Source of the DNA: Bostrychus sinensis
Taxonomy: Eukaryota > Chordata > Actinopteri > Gobiiformes > Eleotridae
Direction: 5' to 3'
DNA length: 64,000 bases
NCBI GenBank assembly: GCA_020698575.1
Contig: CM036245.1
Span: forward strand, 11,037,979 to 11,101,978
In this document: positions 12,773 to 23,481 of the stretch, piece after piece
Layout of the letters: every line of letters begins with the position of its first letter
How positions within the stretch are numbered: the stretch's first letter is position 1
Translations under genes and position numbers: made by a program
The notes under the pieces: generated by a model
The model's input: the letters and a program-made list of their open reading frames with translations, nothing else
Databases searched by the model: none
What the model was told of the DNA's origin: nothing

Positions 12773-13412
12773 CAGAGATGTCCAAACTTTTTTCATTGAG
12801 GGCCACATACTGAAAAATATATGCATAGGAGGGCCACTCACTAGAGGTCAACAATTCTGTTCTGTTCGGCTGCTCCCATTCCTGCAGGGGTCTCCATAGG
12901 CAATCATTAGAACTAAGGCATAGGTTTTACTTTGTAAACCCTTACACAACACATTTCTGCAGGCTTGGGACCATCACATAGTATGTTTCTTCTTTATTTC
13001 GAGTTCCATCTCCCATTAAAATGTTTGTTATTGAGCTATAACCATATACAACTTATAACTGCTGTGTAACTGAGACATGGCTACACTCAGGAATCCCCTC
13101 TGCTGCAGTGCCACTAGGGGGCAGCAGCTGCAGAGGTCGTTATGGTAAAAGAGGTGAAAGACATCTATGCACATGATGACTGCTGCTTAAAAAGTTTTTC
13201 ACTGCAGTAAAAAAAGTACTACCTGTGGGAATTTGGGCTAATTTAGAAGGACAAAATAAACAGCATATGGTCTTTTGGTTCCAGCACACAAGTTTATTTG
13301 TTCTGGATGTGTGTGTCATTTTTCTTTTCCAATTTAGAAGGAAGCCCGAGGGCCAATATAAAATGGTCCAAGGGCTGCATTTGGACCCCGGACCATAGTT
13401 TGGACACCCCTG
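12773..13412. mobile_element. hAT-like MITE (CAGRGRTGTCCAAACT termini), 640 bp
   Basis: Left end CAGAGATGTCCAAACTTTTT and right end ...AGTTTGGACACCCCTG. The flanks GTTTATAG (12765-12772) and GTTAATAG (13413-13420) match 7 of 8, as expected for an 8-bp hAT target duplication with one later change. The internal phrase GAGGGCCACAT is typical of this widespread vertebrate group. Confidence 0.85.
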
Positions 13413-13509
13413 GTTAATAGGGAATGAATGTGAGAGTGAATGGTTGCTCTTGAACTGTATGTCTCCAATTGCCCAAGCAGCTCCACTCTTACTTAACCTG
13501 TAGAGTATA

Positions 13510-14648
13510 AAGGCTCTGTCCCACTGCGTCATTTACCGATTCCATCTGCCTCTGTCTAAATATTTATGTCAGACGGTGTCATACGGCGTCAAATACATAT
13601 TTTTTGGCCATGGATGGTAGATAGAACAGCATGAGTAACGTCTTCTTTGAGCCCAGCTTGCAGAACATTGAATGCCTGACTAATGTCTGGTTAAGTCTCA
13701 GTAACAAATGAAACAGCAGAAAAATGTCTGAATTATGTCTATCAATATCTGGTTTGTGTCTTATATCGCCTTATCACAACAGTCAGCTCTTGGACGTACA
13801 CATCGCTCATTTTGAAATCACTGTTATCTTGGATTATTTTGACGTAGTGATGGTGAATTTGCAGCCTTATGAAGCAAAGAACCACTTTGACACAGCTCGA
13901 AGCATTTAATAAAGAATGAATAGTGACATCTGTTGGCTGTCTGTGAGAAAGTGCGTCCCATTGGAGTACATGAAAAAAATGAAATGAGGCCTTGCTTCCT
14001 GGAGCAGCGGGCTCAAGCATAACATCATTATTTTGGAGTAATATCACATCATGCCAGCTAAGAGAAGGGGCACTACAGGCAAGGGCAAGGGCAGTGGAGG
14101 AAAAGCCCCAGCCAGGTGAGTCCAGAAGCCTCCTCCTCCCAGGGAGCAATCTTCGGACTCAGAGGTGCCAGAGGAGGTCACAGAGGAGGTCCCAGGAGTC
14201 CCACAGAAGGATGTACAAACAGCAGAAGAAGAGACACCAGACAACAGCCTGCCCAACAGCCATAAAAGTCTAATGAAACGCCAGAGTAACGGTGACAACA
14301 TTAAAAAAAAGCCAGCGTAACAGTGACATTAAAAAAAAGCTAGATTAACAATGAAAAAGTAAAAAACAAACAAACAAACAAAACAAAACAAAAGAAAACA
14401 ATAAAAAACTAAAAATAAAATAAAACAGAAGTAAAAAAAAGCCAGAGTAGCATATGAGAACTGCCAATCGCTATCAGAAGCTGGCCGTTGCAAATTTTGA
14501 ACATGTTCAAAGTTTGAAACGGCTAGCGCTGTCTGTCAACATCTAAATACATTTGACAACCAGCTGAAAAACACATAAAAATGTCCAGTAAAAGTACACT
14601 TTTATTTTTCTGACAGAATTGTTAAAGAGCGCAGTGGGACAGGGCCTT
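13510..14648. mobile_element. TIR DNA element (AAGGCYCTGTCCCACTGCG), 1.14 kb
   Basis: AAGGCTCTGTCCCACTGCG at 13510-13528 is mirrored by CGCAGTGGGACAGGGCCTT at 14630-14648, an 18/19 match. The right side is followed by AA, giving TTAA at the junction; the left flank is degenerate. TTAA would suggest piggyBac or Kolobok (inference). It carries a short broken open frame. Confidence 0.75.
14051..14320 (+). pseudogene. broken 90-codon reading frame inside TIR element
   Basis: Starts MPAKRRGTTGKGKGSGGKAP, meets an in-frame TGA at 14117, then continues in the same frame for 66 codons of acidic, proline-rich text (PPPPREQSSDSEVPEEVTEE) to TAA at 14318. The TGA overlaps a perfect donor-like CAG|GTGAGT (14114-14121), so the frame may once have been the first exon of a transposon gene. 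Basic then acidic low-complexity composition; no family recognised. A-rich repeats follow. Confidence 0.5.
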
Positions 14649-14649
14649 A

Positions 14650-16155
14650 AGCAGTAGAAAAAGGTGAAGATTCAAGTTTTTGCAATCAAAACATTGTCAG
14701 AAAAGTCTGCATTTTTTGGACACCTGCTATTTTCTTTACCTTTTTATTCCAAAAGCACCTTAAATATAGTCAGTCTTTGTGCAACTTGAAAGCCTGCACT
14801 TAATAAATATGAAGCTGTGGGCAACAGGAGCATTTACCACAGAAAACTCTTAAACCAAGTCAATACAGACCTCAGGCCATCTCCTCCAACAATAGCCAGG
14901 AATCGTAGTGGTAAAGCTTAAAATACTAAATCACCCCCAGTACAATAGGCCCACACATACAGATACTGGGTTTTTCACCTGGTAAACTCTGCCTCTATCT
15001 TCACTACATAATCTCCAGTCATTATGAAGCTCCCCACAAAGGCCGATTGGATTGTATAAGCAATTAATTGGAGCAGCAGTCATGGACCAATAGAGAAAGG
15101 ACTGAGTTTGAGGTATTCACAAGTTCATTTGGTTTAAAAGACATTAGCCGCACAAGGAGGAGGAGGAAAAAGAGGAGGAGAATGCAGCGAGAGGAGATAG
15201 AAATTTAATGAAAGTTCATTTGCCCTGAGGTTTTAGACTAAACTATTAGCAAGAGAAGAAGAAAAGACCAGAAAACTCCAGCTGCAGAAGTTAAAAGGCT
15301 GTGGGGCCAGAGTAATGGATATACAAACTTTTATCAAGTAAAATTCATACCATTTTAAAACCACAAACTTTAAATACAAAAGGTGTAGAGGGGCCTCCTG
15401 CATCTCAAGGAGGTTGTGGGTTTGATCATTGAGTCGGTAAACACACAATCTCTACAAAGAGTCCAAAGATGTGTGTAAAATGAATAGTTGACACCTTAAG
15501 CTACATTCCTTTCTATGGAGCTAATACTCAGTGCTACTTTGATCTATCTTAGCAGACCCTTAGAGCTCTCCTATTCTGATAAAATTGACTTTTTTGAGCT
15601 TTTAACCAGATTATAATATTGTTTATTTATGATAAGATTATTTTAAGATTATTTTTTATTGGCCGATTCATTAAAATATTATAAATTATGTTAACATATC
15701 ATGCTAACAGACAAACAAAGCAACAAACGCTGGCAGACAGCAGAGGTAAAAACAAACCAATGAACTGGATTAGTAGATTTACCATAAAATAAATATGATA
15801 AATGTGGTCAACTTTGAGTCAGGGTATTCAAAAATCTTCTAAAGTCGGGACAAGTATTCAGTAAATCTAATAAGGTGATGGAGCTGAAGTCTAAATTCCC
15901 GCGCCTCTGTGTGAAGTGAGGATGACGACAAACCCAGTGACTTGTCTCATCACATTACCCCCCGTGTGCTGCCTCTGGGGGTCAGGGCTCAGCTGTGTGA
16001 GGCGCTCCCCTAAATCAGGCCTCCTCTCTGGGTGAGCAGGAGGGGAGCAGAGGGGGTACGGGGTCCTGGTCACCTGTCTGGCTCCGTGACCCGAGAGCTG
16101 ATCAACACACAGCTGCCATCCATGCCACACGCACGGAGACAGCTTTTCATTTCTT
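14650..16155. other. intronic sequence, mostly unclassified
   Basis: A purine-rich (GGA)n-like stretch lies at about 15155-15200. The block 15900-16150 is more GC-rich and non-repetitive. No exon of calsyntenin recognised. Confidence 0.5.
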
Positions 16156-16159
16156 AGAG

Positions 16160-17362
16160 CAGTGGTTCTCAAGCTGTGGTGTGGGTACATCTGGTGGTAC
16201 GCAGGCTTCTTCTACAGGAGTCTTCAGCAGTTGATTTAGTTAAATTTAGGACCAGTTTTGTTCCTGTTTTAGTCCTGCTCTGGTTACATTTGAAGCTAGA
16301 CCAGTGCTTCGTCCATGGGCACAGTTTAGTCCTGGTTTAGTCTTGGTGATGTGCTGGTTTAGTCCTGGTTTAGTCTTGGTGATGTGCTGGTTTAGTCCTG
16401 GTTTAGTCTTGGTTATGTGCTGGTTTAGTCCTGGTTTAGTCTTGGTTATGTGCTGGTTTAGTCTTGGTTATGTACTGGTTTAGTCTGGGTTTAGTCTTGG
16501 TTATGTGCTGGTTTAGTCTTGGTTTAGTCTCGGTTATGTACTGGTTTAGTCCGGGTTTAGTCTTGGTTATGTGCTGGTTTAGTCCGGGTTTAGTCTTGGT
16601 TATGTGCTGGTTTAGTCTTGGTTTAGTCTCGGTTATGTGCTGGTTTAGTCTTGGTTTAGTCTCGGTTATGTACTGGTTTAGTCCGGGTTTAGTCTTGGTT
16701 ATGTGCTGGTTTAGTCAAGGTTTAATCTTAGTTATGTACTGGTTTAGTCCAGGTTTAATCTTGGTTATGTGCTGGTTTAGTCTTAGTTTAGTCTTAGTTA
16801 TGTGCTGGTTTAGTCCAGGTTTAATCTTGGTTATGTGCTGGTTTAGTCCGGGTTTAGTCTTGTTTATGTGCTGGTTTAGTCTTGGTTTAGTCTCGGTTAT
16901 GTACTGGTTTAGTCCGGGTTTAGTCTTGGTTATGTGCTGGTTTAGTCCAGGTTTAATCTTGGTTATGTGCTGGTTTAGCCCTAGTTTAGTCTTAGTTATG
17001 TGCTGGTTTAGTCTTGGTTATGTTCTGGTTTAGTCCTAGTTTAGTCTTAGTTATGTTCTGGTTTAGTCCTAGTTTAGTCTTAGTTATGTTCTGGTTTAGT
17101 CCTAGTTTAGTCTTAGTTATGTGCTGGTTTAGTCCAGGTTTAATCTTGGTTATGTGCTGGTTTAGTCCTAGTTTAGTCTTGGTTATGTTCTGGTTTAGAC
17201 CTGGTTTAGTTAGTCCTGGTTTAGATCTGGCTTAGACCTGGTTTAGAACAGCGTTAGTCCCTGTTTTGTCCTCTGCAGTTTCCATTTAATCTGTTGAAGA
17301 TGTTTCTTTAAAGCCAAATATTTTATGGGTGGTACTTTGTTTGAAAAGTTTGAGAATAACTG
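16160..17362 (-). mobile_element. hAT-like element with internal minisatellite, 1.2 kb
   Basis: Left end CAGTGGTTCTCAAGCTGTGG and right end ...AAGTTTGAGAATAACTG. Internal ends (GTGGTACGCAGGCTTC; GTGGTACTTTGTTTGAAAAG) are shared with other copies. The flanks TCTTAGAG and CCTTAGGA match 5 of 8, compatible with an eroded 8-bp duplication. The centre is the 11-bp minisatellite. Confidence 0.75.
16322..17235 (-). repeat. 11-bp minisatellite array 4 (TTTAGTC / TTATGTGCTGG units)
   Basis: Inverse-orientation array built from CTGGTTTAGTC and variants TTGGTTATGTG, forming 22- and 33-bp higher-order units. Because 33 is divisible by three, a 189-codon frame stays open on the plus strand (16464-17033), giving an 11-residue repeat. 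This is a by-product of the repeat, not a gene. Confidence 0.92.
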
Positions 17363-17369
17363 CCTTAGG

Positions 17370-18390
17370 AATAATTCTGGTGTAAGGAAGGAGGAAAAAT
17401 GTTGCTAAAAATTTAACCCGTGTGTAAATGGGACTTGAATCAAAATTTAATTTCTAATTTTGCAAATGAAAGTGAAAAGTTATTTTTTAATTTATGAGTG
17501 CAGATCTGTTCATTCCTAGTTTTCACTCAAAAATGTCTATCGGTTAGAATTCAATGTCGATTAATGCTTCAGTATTTAATTATTTTGAAAAAAAAAACAA
17601 AAAAACATGTCAATTTAGCAAATGTAAATGTAAAAAGTATAATGTGGAAAATATAAATAGATTATACAGATTCAGGACACACAAGGAGTCGAACAAATGC
17701 CTTTTTTTTAAGGTTTACTAGTGTGATACTGCTTTTTCTGTTTATACGCAGAAGCATATAAACAGGGATTTTCGTGGACTTTTTTTCATTCTGGGCAATA
17801 AATTACACTTCAAACATGACTCATATAACACCAAGCATACAATTAAAAATATTAAAATTGTATGATATGCATAATATCTTTAAAATATTTACTTAATGCT
17901 TACAAAGTTTAGTTAAAAACAAAAATGCACATCAAATTTTGTGGCAGCAACATGTTTGAATATATTTTTTTTAACTATTAGTGATTCAGAGCATTTTTTT
18001 ACTTAAAGTATATGTGGATGTATACACTTATACTGAATGTGCTTCATAACTTTAGCACCCATTCTGAAAACCTGCACTGGGGCCTCACATTACCACCTTA
18101 CACCACTGTACATATGTAATAATATATGCACATGAATAAAGATATTTCCCTACAGTTATTTCAGAGCAGCACCAAAGCCCATGCAAGTCACAGTATGATT
18201 TATAGACCAATAAAAGCAGACCTAAAACAGAAGAAATGGCGCATTATGTCGCTTTTTTTCTTAAAACAAATAATAATACCAGTTATTACTATTATTCTTG
18301 TCAGTCTCTTCACAAGTGCTATCTTTAAAGAAAGTACCAGAGCAAATATTTAAATGTTGTGTCTTTCAGCAGGATCAGCATTAGACAACT
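17370..18390. other. AT-rich unique intronic sequence
   Basis: No recognisable element or exon. Confidence 0.5.
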
Positions 18391-18394
18391 ACCT

Positions 18395-18485
<91 letters not shown>
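18395..18485. repeat. (CTA)n microsatellite, about 30 uninterrupted units
   Basis: Perfect CTA/ACT trinucleotide run; TAG repeats in the transcribed strand. It is the longest pure trinucleotide tract in the window. Confidence 0.98.
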
Positions 18486-18610
18486 ACTGTACCCAAACAG
18501 GAACCTTCCTAAAAGTGCTACCTACTTTGCCACTGAGGATAAATAATATGTTTACTTATTTACAGACTTTACTTAATGATAATCAGGCAGTACAACAGGA
18601 TTAAGACTTT

Positions 18611-19145
18611 AGCTGTGTCCCAATTCAACGGCTGCAGCCTTGAAGGTCGCGGTCCACAGAGGCTACTCCTTCTTGTGGCCTTCGTGGACCGAAAAGGCCG
18701 AGCCGAAATGGGACAGTCTGGTCCATGGAGCGTACATCAGCTGCTGCTCCTCCTCTCACGTTTGCGCCGCTGTCGCCTAGCAACCAGGACCGCAGCTGCT
18801 CGCTAATTCACTTTATTCATTGGTCACATAAGCAGAACTGGAGCCAGAAATTACACTTATTTAATTTTTTATTTTGTTTAATTTACTCCTGGAGGAGTTT
18901 GAGCAGCTCTCTCCACCTCTGCCATCTTCGAACGTCAGACAAGCAGCGCGCAGTGAATCATGGGATATGTTGAGCCGCGAAGGATGCACCTGATGCAGCC
19001 TTCGTTCAGCGGGAAAGGAAGGCCGCATTCGTGGGCTGCATTTGAAGTAGCCTTCGAATTGGGACACCCCTGTCGTGCCGATTGTGACGTAATCAGCCTC
19101 AAATGTAGCCGACGAAGGCTGCAGCCGTTGAATTGGGACACAGCT
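18611..19145. mobile_element. DNA transposon (MITE-like) with 31-bp perfect inverted termini, 535 bp
   Basis: The left end AGCTGTGTCCCAATTCAACG... is repeated exactly inverted at the right end for 31 bases (18611-18641 versus 19115-19145). The interior is GC-rich, with repeated AGGCTGCAG/CCTTCG and AATTGGGACAC sub-motifs. Flanks share TTT, so a 3-bp duplication is possible but not proven. Confidence 0.88.
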
Positions 19146-19187
19146 TTTGACTGTAAGTAGCAGGAAGCCATTTCTGGACTTGAGCCA

Positions 19188-20058
19188 GTGTGTGGACTGT
19201 GTTTGGACTGTGTGTGGACTGTGTTTGGACTGTGTGTGGACTGTGTGAGGACTGTGTGAGGACTGTGTGAGGACTGTGTGAGGACTGTGTGTGGACTGTG
19301 TGAGGACTGTGTTTGGACTGTGTGGACTGTGTGTGGACTGTGTGAGGACTGTGTTTGGACTGTGTGGACTGTGTGTGGACTGTGTGTGGACTGTGTGAGG
19401 ACTGTGTGGACTGTGTGAGGACTGTGTGTGGACTGTGTGAGGACTGTGTGTGGACTGTGTGAGGACTGTGTGTGGACTGTGTGAGGACTGTGTGAGGACT
19501 GTGTGTGGACTGTGTGGACTGTGTGAGGACTGTGTGAGGACTGTGTGTGGACTGTGTGGACTGTGTGAGGACTGTGTGTGGACTGTGTGGACTGTGTGAG
19601 GACTGTGTGTGGACTGTGTGGACTGTGTGAGGACTGTGTGTGGACTGTGTTTGGACTGTGTGAGGACTGTGTGTGGACTGTGTGTGGACTGTGTGAGGAC
19701 TGTGTGAGGACTGTGTGAGGACTGTGTGTGGACTGTGTGTGGACTGTGTGAGGACTGTGTGAGGACTGTGTGTGGACTGTGTTTGGACTGTGTGAGGACT
19801 GTGTGTGGACTGTGTGAGGACTGTGTGTGGACTGTGTGAGGACTGTGTGAGGACTGTGTGTGGACTGTGTGTGGACTGTGTGAGGACTGTGTGAGGACTG
19901 TGTGAGGACTGTGTGTGGACTGTGTGTGGACTGTGTGAGGACTGTGTGAGGACTGTGTGTGGACTGTGTTTGGACTGTGTGAGGACTGTGTGTGGACTGT
20001 GTGAGGACTGTGTGTGGACTGTGTGAGGACTGTGTGTGGACTGTGTGAGGACTGTGTG
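19188..20058. repeat. 11-bp minisatellite (GGACTGTGTGW)n, about 79 unit-lengths, abutting exon D donor
   Basis: Units GGACTGTGTGA, GGACTGTGTGT and GGACTGTGTTT with occasional 9-bp GGACTGTGT. Higher-order structure is clear: 31-bp (11+11+9) periods at about 19530-19640, and a 187-bp period (17 units) linking the GTTTGGACTG variants at 19781 and 19968. The array ends 20 bases before the exon D 5' splice site. In the pre-mRNA it reads as CA-rich ACACAGUCC repeats. Confidence 0.97.
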
Positions 20059-20078
20059 CTCTAAAACCGGTCCTGTAC

Positions 20079-20200
20079 CTGCTCCAGTTTCCAGTGGAAC
20101 TCGGCCGGTCTGAAGGAGTCGGCCAGGCTAAAGTCCCTCCGGAGCAGAAACACCAGGCGACAGTTGTGGACGTACAGAGAGTAGTGGTGACGGTTCATTT
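20079..20200 (-). CDS. clstn2: calsyntenin-2-like exon D (LNS domain, continued)
   Basis: This 122-nt exon completes a split Glu codon and then encodes exactly 40 residues: MNRHHYSLYVHNCRLVFLLR, then RDFSLADSFRP and AEFHWKLEQ. These are core LNS strands strongly conserved among calsyntenins 1 and 2. The acceptor is TCTGCAG|AA at 20201 and the donor is GAGCAG|GTACAG at 20078, a phase 0 exit. The expected following exon (family text CD-x-EW-H-Y-x-(I/L)-NVEFP) was not found between here and position 1, so the next intron exceeds 20 kb. Only about 20 nt separate the donor from a long 11-bp minisatellite. Confidence 0.94.
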
Positions 20201-20399
20201 CTGCAGACGCACAGAGAGGGAGAGGTTACGGTCACATCTGTATCTGCTCTGACATCTGGCTCTATAGAAACACAAGGCAGTGGCTTGCATTATCATTTTA
20301 AGCTTTTTGAAATAATTTTGGACCCCTTTGGAATCTTAAAATAATGTGTATTTATTGAAAACGTCTTCTTTTGGGGAGCTGTTACTTTGAATCTGCAGA

Positions 20400-20890
20400 A
20401 AACACTTGAATTAGGTGTGTGACAAAGTAAAAGGATCACCTTAAAATTTCTACTTAAGTAAAAGTATTAAAGTACTTACTTTTAAATGCACTTCCAAATA
20501 AAAAAGTAAAAGTATATAGCAAAGACTCAACAACTAATTAATGTTAAATGTGAAGGATTTTGCTGAAAATTGATTACTAAATAACTGCAGTAGAAGAGAC
20601 TGAATCTGTCGCTGAGGCCTTCTGTCTTTTATTCTGATGTTTCTAAAGCAGTACTACTTTACTGCATCTGTTATATTTAAGTACTGTGTGTCTACAATGA
20701 GGGCACGACAAAAACACATGATTTTAGACCAAAACTCAAAATAGTTTGTATTTCAAACAACTCATAAATGTAGTGGAGTAACAGTAAAAGTACCCCTTGT
20801 ACTAGGTGTAAATGTACCCAAAGTACAGATACATGAAACATGTACATAAGTAAAGTAACTAAGTACTTTACTTTGTTACATTCCATCAGA
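20400..20890 (-). mobile_element. hAT-like MITE (CAGAGGTGG family), inverted copy
   Basis: The right end ...TTTGTTACATTCCATCAGAG is the inverse of CAGAGGTGGAATGTAACAAA. Interior blocks (AAAACACATGATTTTAGACC, TCTACAATGAGGGCACGAC, GAGACTGAATCTGTCGC) are the inverse of 22700-22960. Confidence 0.8.
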
Positions 20891-21059
20891 GCTGTGAGAC
20901 ATCTGCTGCTAATATCACTAATACTACTTCCACTAATACTACTAATCACTAATACTAAAATGCCACTGAGGACACTTATTTATACACATACTGTATGTGC
21001 ATTTTCTTCCAAAAATTTATTCACACTAAGTAAATTGAGTAAAAATTTCTAGTTATTTT

Positions 21060-21483
21060 CCACGTCTGACAATCAGGGCATTAGACTTTTACTATCTGTC
21101 TGATATTTCCCAAACGTACTGTGGTGGTTTGTTTACTTGCACCCCTGAAGCAAAGACCAAAGCGTGTGGGCCGATTCAGAATAAGTGAAACATATTTTCA
21201 AGATGCTCTATTTGATTTTTTTATTTATTTTATTTATTTATTTTTTTTTGGGGGGGTGGGGGGTTTATTCCATCAACGGCAGCATAATAGAAGACATCTC
21301 TGAAAAAAAAGATACTCTGAGACCTCATCTGGCCTTTATTATAAAGCGTTTTGATAGAGGGGGAACTAGAGCAAGGACTGGATATTTTGCCCAATCACAC
21401 GCTCAGGACAAAGGGCATGGTCCCATTCAGATCAAAGCCACTGTCACTGGGTCATTGGAGTCCAAGCGCGTGCACGTCAGGAG
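21060..21483. other. unclassified segment of intron C-D
   Basis: Contains a T-rich then G-rich tract (21220-21265). Otherwise no recognised feature. Confidence 0.4.
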
Positions 21484-22985
21484 CAGAGGTGGAATGTAAC
21501 AAAGTAGGGCTGCAGCTATCGATTATTTTGGTAATCGAGTAATCTATCGATTATTTTATCGATTAATTGAGTAATCGAATAAGAGATACTTTCGTTTTTA
21601 GTTTTAGTTTACTCTGGCATGTCTGCATATTTTAAAAAGTAACACATTTTAATGCACATCTGTGAATCTGTCAGTCTAACATTAAGAAGTGTTTTTTCAT
21701 ATTTTAAAGCATTACATTGCAAATAGCTTTGTAATTGTAGGTTTTATTATTGTACAATATGATATGGTCTACTAATTATATACTTACTTATACTTTGTAC
21801 TTACTTATACTGGGCTATATTATTATATACTATATATAACTATATATTTAATCAGAATATTTGTAATTGCCTATACAAAACAATGCAAAAGATGCAGAGA
21901 TGTGCATTCCCCTCACAGTTTAAAAAGTATTTTAGTTGTAACTCTCTCAGCTTCTAAAAGTGATATCTGTTATCATTTATACACCATGAGGGGCCTGTTA
22001 AAAGACGCTAAACACCACTGAGCCCACACGGCTAATTAGCATAGCTACATAAACAAAGTTCGCAAGTTACCGCAGCGGATTCCACCTCACACTACGCTGT
22101 TCATTTCTGCCAGTTTACTGCCACCTACTGAACGAAGGTTTTACAGAGGTATCAAGAATACTTTCTCTGTGATTATTGGTGTTTTTGTCGTCTGCAGGGT
22201 CTCCAGAGTCAGTATTTAAGCTGCTCTGTGTGTTAGCTGTAGCATTAGCCAAACAGTGCGACGCTTGGAGGACGGCGTTTCATCTAAAACCTCTTTTATG
22301 ATGGTGCTGTTCTCTACGTAGATTATATCTACATTTAAAATGCAAACCACAACTCAAATTTATTCAGTTTATAGCCCAGCCCCAGCCTTACTGTCGCTAG
22401 TGTGTTGTGCATTAACTGAGCAGAAACTTCGTTCCGTGCATACAAAGTTCCCAGCGCTATGCGTCAGTCTTATTTACATTAATTAAACTAAGCTTCAAGT
22501 TCAAAGAATGTTAATTGAAGCTTTTTACTAATCGAATTACTCGAATGACTCGATGAATCGTTGCAGCCCTATAACAAAGTAAAAGTAATTAGTTACGAAT
22601 TTTATGTATCTGTACTTTACTTGAGTAAATTTTACAAGGGATACTTTTACTTCGCTACATTTCAGAGCAAATATCTCTACTTTTTACTCCAGTACATTTA
22701 GGAGTTGGTTTAAAGTATTTTGAGTTTTGGTTTAAAATCATGTGTTTTTGTTGTGGCCTCATTGTAGACACACAGTACTTTAATATAACAGATAGTAGTA
22801 CTCATTCAGAAACATCAAAATAATAAAGACAAAAGACCTCAGTGACCGATTCAGTCTCTTCTATTGCAACAGTTTGTTAATTTCTTTAGTTATTTTTCAG
22901 CAAAATCCCTCACATTTAACATTCATAATTTCTTGAATTTGTGCAAAATAAATAAAACTGACACTGAGTAATAGTGGCAGTAATT
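21484..22985 (+). mobile_element. hAT-like MITE (CAGAGGTGG family) split by nested hAT element
   Basis: Begins CAGAGGTGGAATGTAACAAAG, is interrupted at 21505-22571, and resumes TAACAAAGTAAAAGTAATTAG. The body runs to about 22985; the far terminus was not pinned. It forms an inverted pair with 20400-20890. Confidence 0.8.
21505..22571. mobile_element. hAT element (TAGGGCTGCA termini), 1,067 bp, nested
   Basis: Ends TAGGGCTGCAGCTATCGATT and ...GAATCGTTGCAGCCCTA. A perfect 8-bp target duplication TAACAAAG lies at 21497-21504 and 22572-22579. Sub-terminal ATCGATTA repeats are typical of this abundant fish family. No transposase frame. Confidence 0.95.
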
Positions 22986-23223
22986 TCACATCCTCAAAAA
23001 CTCAGGTAGTGGGCCTTTATGCTCATCCACATTTTTATTTTTAGTTCATAAATAATAATAAACATAATAATAATAGTAATAAGAGTGTTTGTTCTTCTCA
23101 AGACACTGTACAGTAGAAATAAAGCCCTTTTTTATGGACCTGGAAACCTATTCAGAGATAATTGTAAGAGTTGTGTTCCCAGGTTAATAATAAACAGATT
23201 CCCTTTGCCCTCCCGATACTGAC

Positions 23224-23481
23224 CGGTCTTATCCGAGTTACAGAGCAGGGTCTCCTTCTCGGCCCTCAGTCCAGGACTTGGGCCGTGCTTCATCCACGTG
23301 GCGATGGTGAACTGGTCGGTGAGGTTCTGCGGCACCACCCAGTCCGGGATCTTGGCCGCCTGCCGTCCGTCGAACCTGAAGATGAGGTCGCTGTCTCTGC
23401 CGCTGTCCGTCACCAGCGAAGACGTCCAGTTGGTGGCGCTGCCGGGGGCCGGGAGGAGGTCCGTGCTGCCCGAGGACGCCC
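23224..23481 (-). CDS. clstn2: calsyntenin-2-like exon C (start of LNS/laminin-G-like domain)
   Basis: This 258-nt, phase 1-1 exon (86 codons) opens with GASSGSTDLLPAPGSATNWT and continues to LIFRFDGRQAAKIPD, VVPQNLTDQFTIATWMKHGP and EKETLLCNSDKT. It forms the first strands of the concanavalin-like LNS domain of calsyntenin. Two N-glycosylation sequons are visible (NWT, NLT). FDGRQ(A/G)AK(I/V)P and VVP(K/Q)NLTDQFT are what I recall from CLSTN2 rather than CLSTN1 or CLSTN3, and they drive the paralogue choice. The acceptor is AACCCAG|G at 23482 and the donor is ACCG|GTCAGT at 23223. An open frame continues into the flanking intron on both sides, but it is not coding beyond the splice sites. 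GC content is much higher than in the flanking intron. Confidence 0.95.

Larger units (their letters stand above)
1..20078 (-). other. clstn2 intron after exon D (more than 20 kb, open at window edge)
   Basis: Phase 0 intron starting GTACAG. No downstream calsyntenin exon was recognised on the minus strand. Contents are repeats, minisatellites and unique AT-rich sequence, listed separately. Confidence 0.8.
20201..23223 (-). other. clstn2 intron C-D (3.0 kb)
   Basis: Phase 1 GT-AG intron made largely of two inverted copies of one hAT-like element. The right-hand copy is split by a second hAT element. Confidence 0.9.

Noticed and set aside
16464..17033. 189-codon plus-strand open frame with an 11-residue repeat
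   Set aside because: It is the translation of the 11/33-bp minisatellite; the frame is open only because the period is a multiple of three.
18359..18604. 81-codon frame with a long leucine run
   Set aside because: Comes from the (CTA)n microsatellite.
1..20078. Next calsyntenin exon after exon D
   Set aside because: Searched by eye on the minus strand for the expected LNS continuation and found none; a profile search could still reveal a diverged exon.
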